Origin: Chloroflexota bacterium
Lineage (GTDB): Bacteria > Chloroflexota > Dormibacteria > Dormibacterales > Dormibacteraceae
Assembly: GCA_005888075.1 (NCBI GenBank)
Contig: VBKD01000174.1
Coordinates: 1-64,000 of the forward strand
Direction: 5' to 3'
DNA: 64,000 bases
The position numbers were made by a program, and so were the translations under genes. Under the pieces are notes generated by a model, which saw only the letters and a list, made by a program, of their open reading frames with translations, did not search any database and was not told where the DNA came from. How positions within the stretch are numbered: the stretch's first letter is position 1; the number at the start of each line of letters is the position of its first letter. Positions 63,304-64,000 of this stretch are shown here, in pieces.

Positions 63304-64000
63304 CTACTCACCATCCGGCCCGCGGTCCGCGTTCAGCCGTTTCGCATACCGCTCGCCGAGGTAGGCCTGGATCACGCGCTCGTCACGCAAAACCACACGC
63401 GGCTCTCCCTCCGCCAGCACATGCCCGAAGTCCAGGACCACTGCGCGAGTGCAGACGCCGACGATCACCCGCATGACGTGCTCGATCAGTACGACGGTCA
63501 CTCCGGTCGCATGCACCGCGCGAACCATCTCCAGTGCCTCGTCGACCTCGACCGAGTTCAGTCCCGCCATGACCTCGTCCAGGAGCAAGAGCTTGGGTTG
63601 GGTCGCGACCGCCCGGGCAACCTCCAAACGCTTACGGTCGGGGATCGTGAGAGCCGTCACCAGGCTGCCGGCTTTGGACCGTAGGCCGACGAGGTCGAGC
63701 ACTCTGTCCGCTTGCTCGAAGCTCTGCTTGACCGACAGGCTCGTCTCAGCGCTCCCGAAAAGAGCGCCGACCGCGGCGTTCTCGCGCACGGTCATCGACC
63801 CGAAGGGCTTGACGATCTGAAACGTGCGGCCGATGCCCAGCTTTGCCACCCGGTGCGGCCGCATCCCCTGGATTGGCATCCCCTGCCAGCGGATCTCGCC
63901 TGCGTCCGGCTTGTAGACGCCGCTGATGCAGTTGAGGAGCGTGGTCTTGCCGGCTCCGTTGGGACCGATCATGCCGAGGATCTCGCCCCTGGTCACAGAG
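63304..64000 (-). CDS. livG: Branched-chain amino-acid ABC transporter ATPase, LivG type (cut by window edge)
   Basis: The frame runs to the right edge, so the N-terminal 20-30 residues are missing. Walker A (MIGPNGAGKTTLLNCISG), the signature-region TIPDRKRLEVARAVATQP, Walker B (KLLLLDEVMAGLN) and the His switch (VLIEHVMRVIVGVC) are all visible. It ends with the LivG-type tail VIQAYLGERYAK. The signature reads LTIPDRKRLE, the LivG variant of LSGGQ. The permease and binding-protein genes of the system are expected further right. LivF follows at once. Confidence 0.92.
   Translation of the reverse strand, partial: SVTRGEILGMIGPNGAGKTTLLNCISGVYKPDAGEIRWQGMPIQGMRPHRVAKLGIGRTFQIVKPFGSMTVRENAAVGALFGSAETSLSVKQSFEQADRVLDLVGLRSKAGSLVTALTIPDRKRLEVARAVATQPKLLLLDEVMAGLNSVEVDEALEMVRAVHATGVTVVLIEHVMRVIVGVCTRAVVLDFGHVLAEGEPRVVLRDERVIQAYLGERYAKRLNADRGPDGE

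Noticed and set aside
1..64000. Insertion sequences, prophage, CRISPR arrays, toxin-antitoxin pairs or rRNA genes
   Set aside because: No transposase, integrase, Cas, toxin or rRNA sequence and no regularly spaced repeats were seen on either strand.

Overview
This 64 kb window comes from a GC-rich bacterial chromosome (roughly 63-66% G+C by eye) with dense coding, frequent GTG and TTG starts, many 4-bp start/stop overlaps and no recognisable phage, transposon, plasmid or CRISPR sequence. Two tRNA genes (Arg-TCT and Tyr-GTA), actinobacterial-looking promoters (TTGACN-N18-TANNNT), a DUF1206 protein, an LCP ligase and an L,D-transpeptidase point to a free-living terrestrial bacterium with a peptidoglycan wall. 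Candidatus Dormibacterota, a neighbouring Chloroflexota lineage or a deep actinobacterium would fit. That placement is inference from gene content and style only.

Layout. 0-8 kb: the end of a GH42 beta-galactosidase, a TetR/DHA2-efflux operon, a phosphoesterase lipoprotein, and two large related secreted proteins of unknown function. 7.8-13 kb: HMG-CoA lyase, an M32 carboxypeptidase, tRNA-Arg, CorA, a pair of small proteins sharing one uncharacterised domain, and a HEAT-repeat protein. 13-16.7 kb: a cation-transport block in which a membrane-free MgtE-type sensor protein (PRC barrel + MgtE-N + CBS) sits 6 bp upstream of an Nramp-like permease that lacks the usual TM6 methionine. 16.7-25.5 kb: cell-envelope genes (LCP, PD40 propeller, stand-alone GT51, a two-component system, gamma-glutamyltranspeptidase, SDR, LysM-CHAP hydrolase). 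25.5-33 kb: two MFS transporters flanking tRNA-Tyr, a CUT1 sugar ABC importer without ATPase, and an M50 site-2 protease with CBS domains. 33-36.7 kb: a tightly overlapping operon of DUF1206, diacylglycerol-kinase-like, two PAP2 phosphatases and gluconokinase.

38-45.2 kb is the clearest functional unit: a polyol (sorbitol/mannitol-type) catabolic locus. LacI and a PfkB kinase face a binding protein, two permeases and a zinc dehydrogenase, and palindromic ACAACGTTGT operators lie between them. Uptake, oxidation to a ketose and phosphorylation are all present, and only the importer ATPase is missing. 45-50.3 kb is a regulatory patch (LysR, LuxR-type, two receiver-only regulators) with an L,D-transpeptidase and a glycosyltransferase pseudogene. 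50.3-54 kb looks like a stress set: HdeD-like protein, MscS channel, TreT-type trehalose synthase and Hsp20. 54-64 kb holds a ScyD-like secreted protein, a long ArsR regulator divergent from a 54-residue peptide across a perfect 26-bp inverted repeat, a ParB-like protein, an orphan CheB/CheR-PAS pair with a NarL-type regulator, and the ATPases LivF and LivG at the right edge.

Two genes, a RibD/DHFR-like reductase and a GT4 glycosyltransferase, are broken by internal deletion plus frameshift. Five convergent gene pairs share their stop codons in a 4-bp overlap. LivF has no ATG, GTG or TTG start and lies in the same frame as LivG behind one TAG codon.
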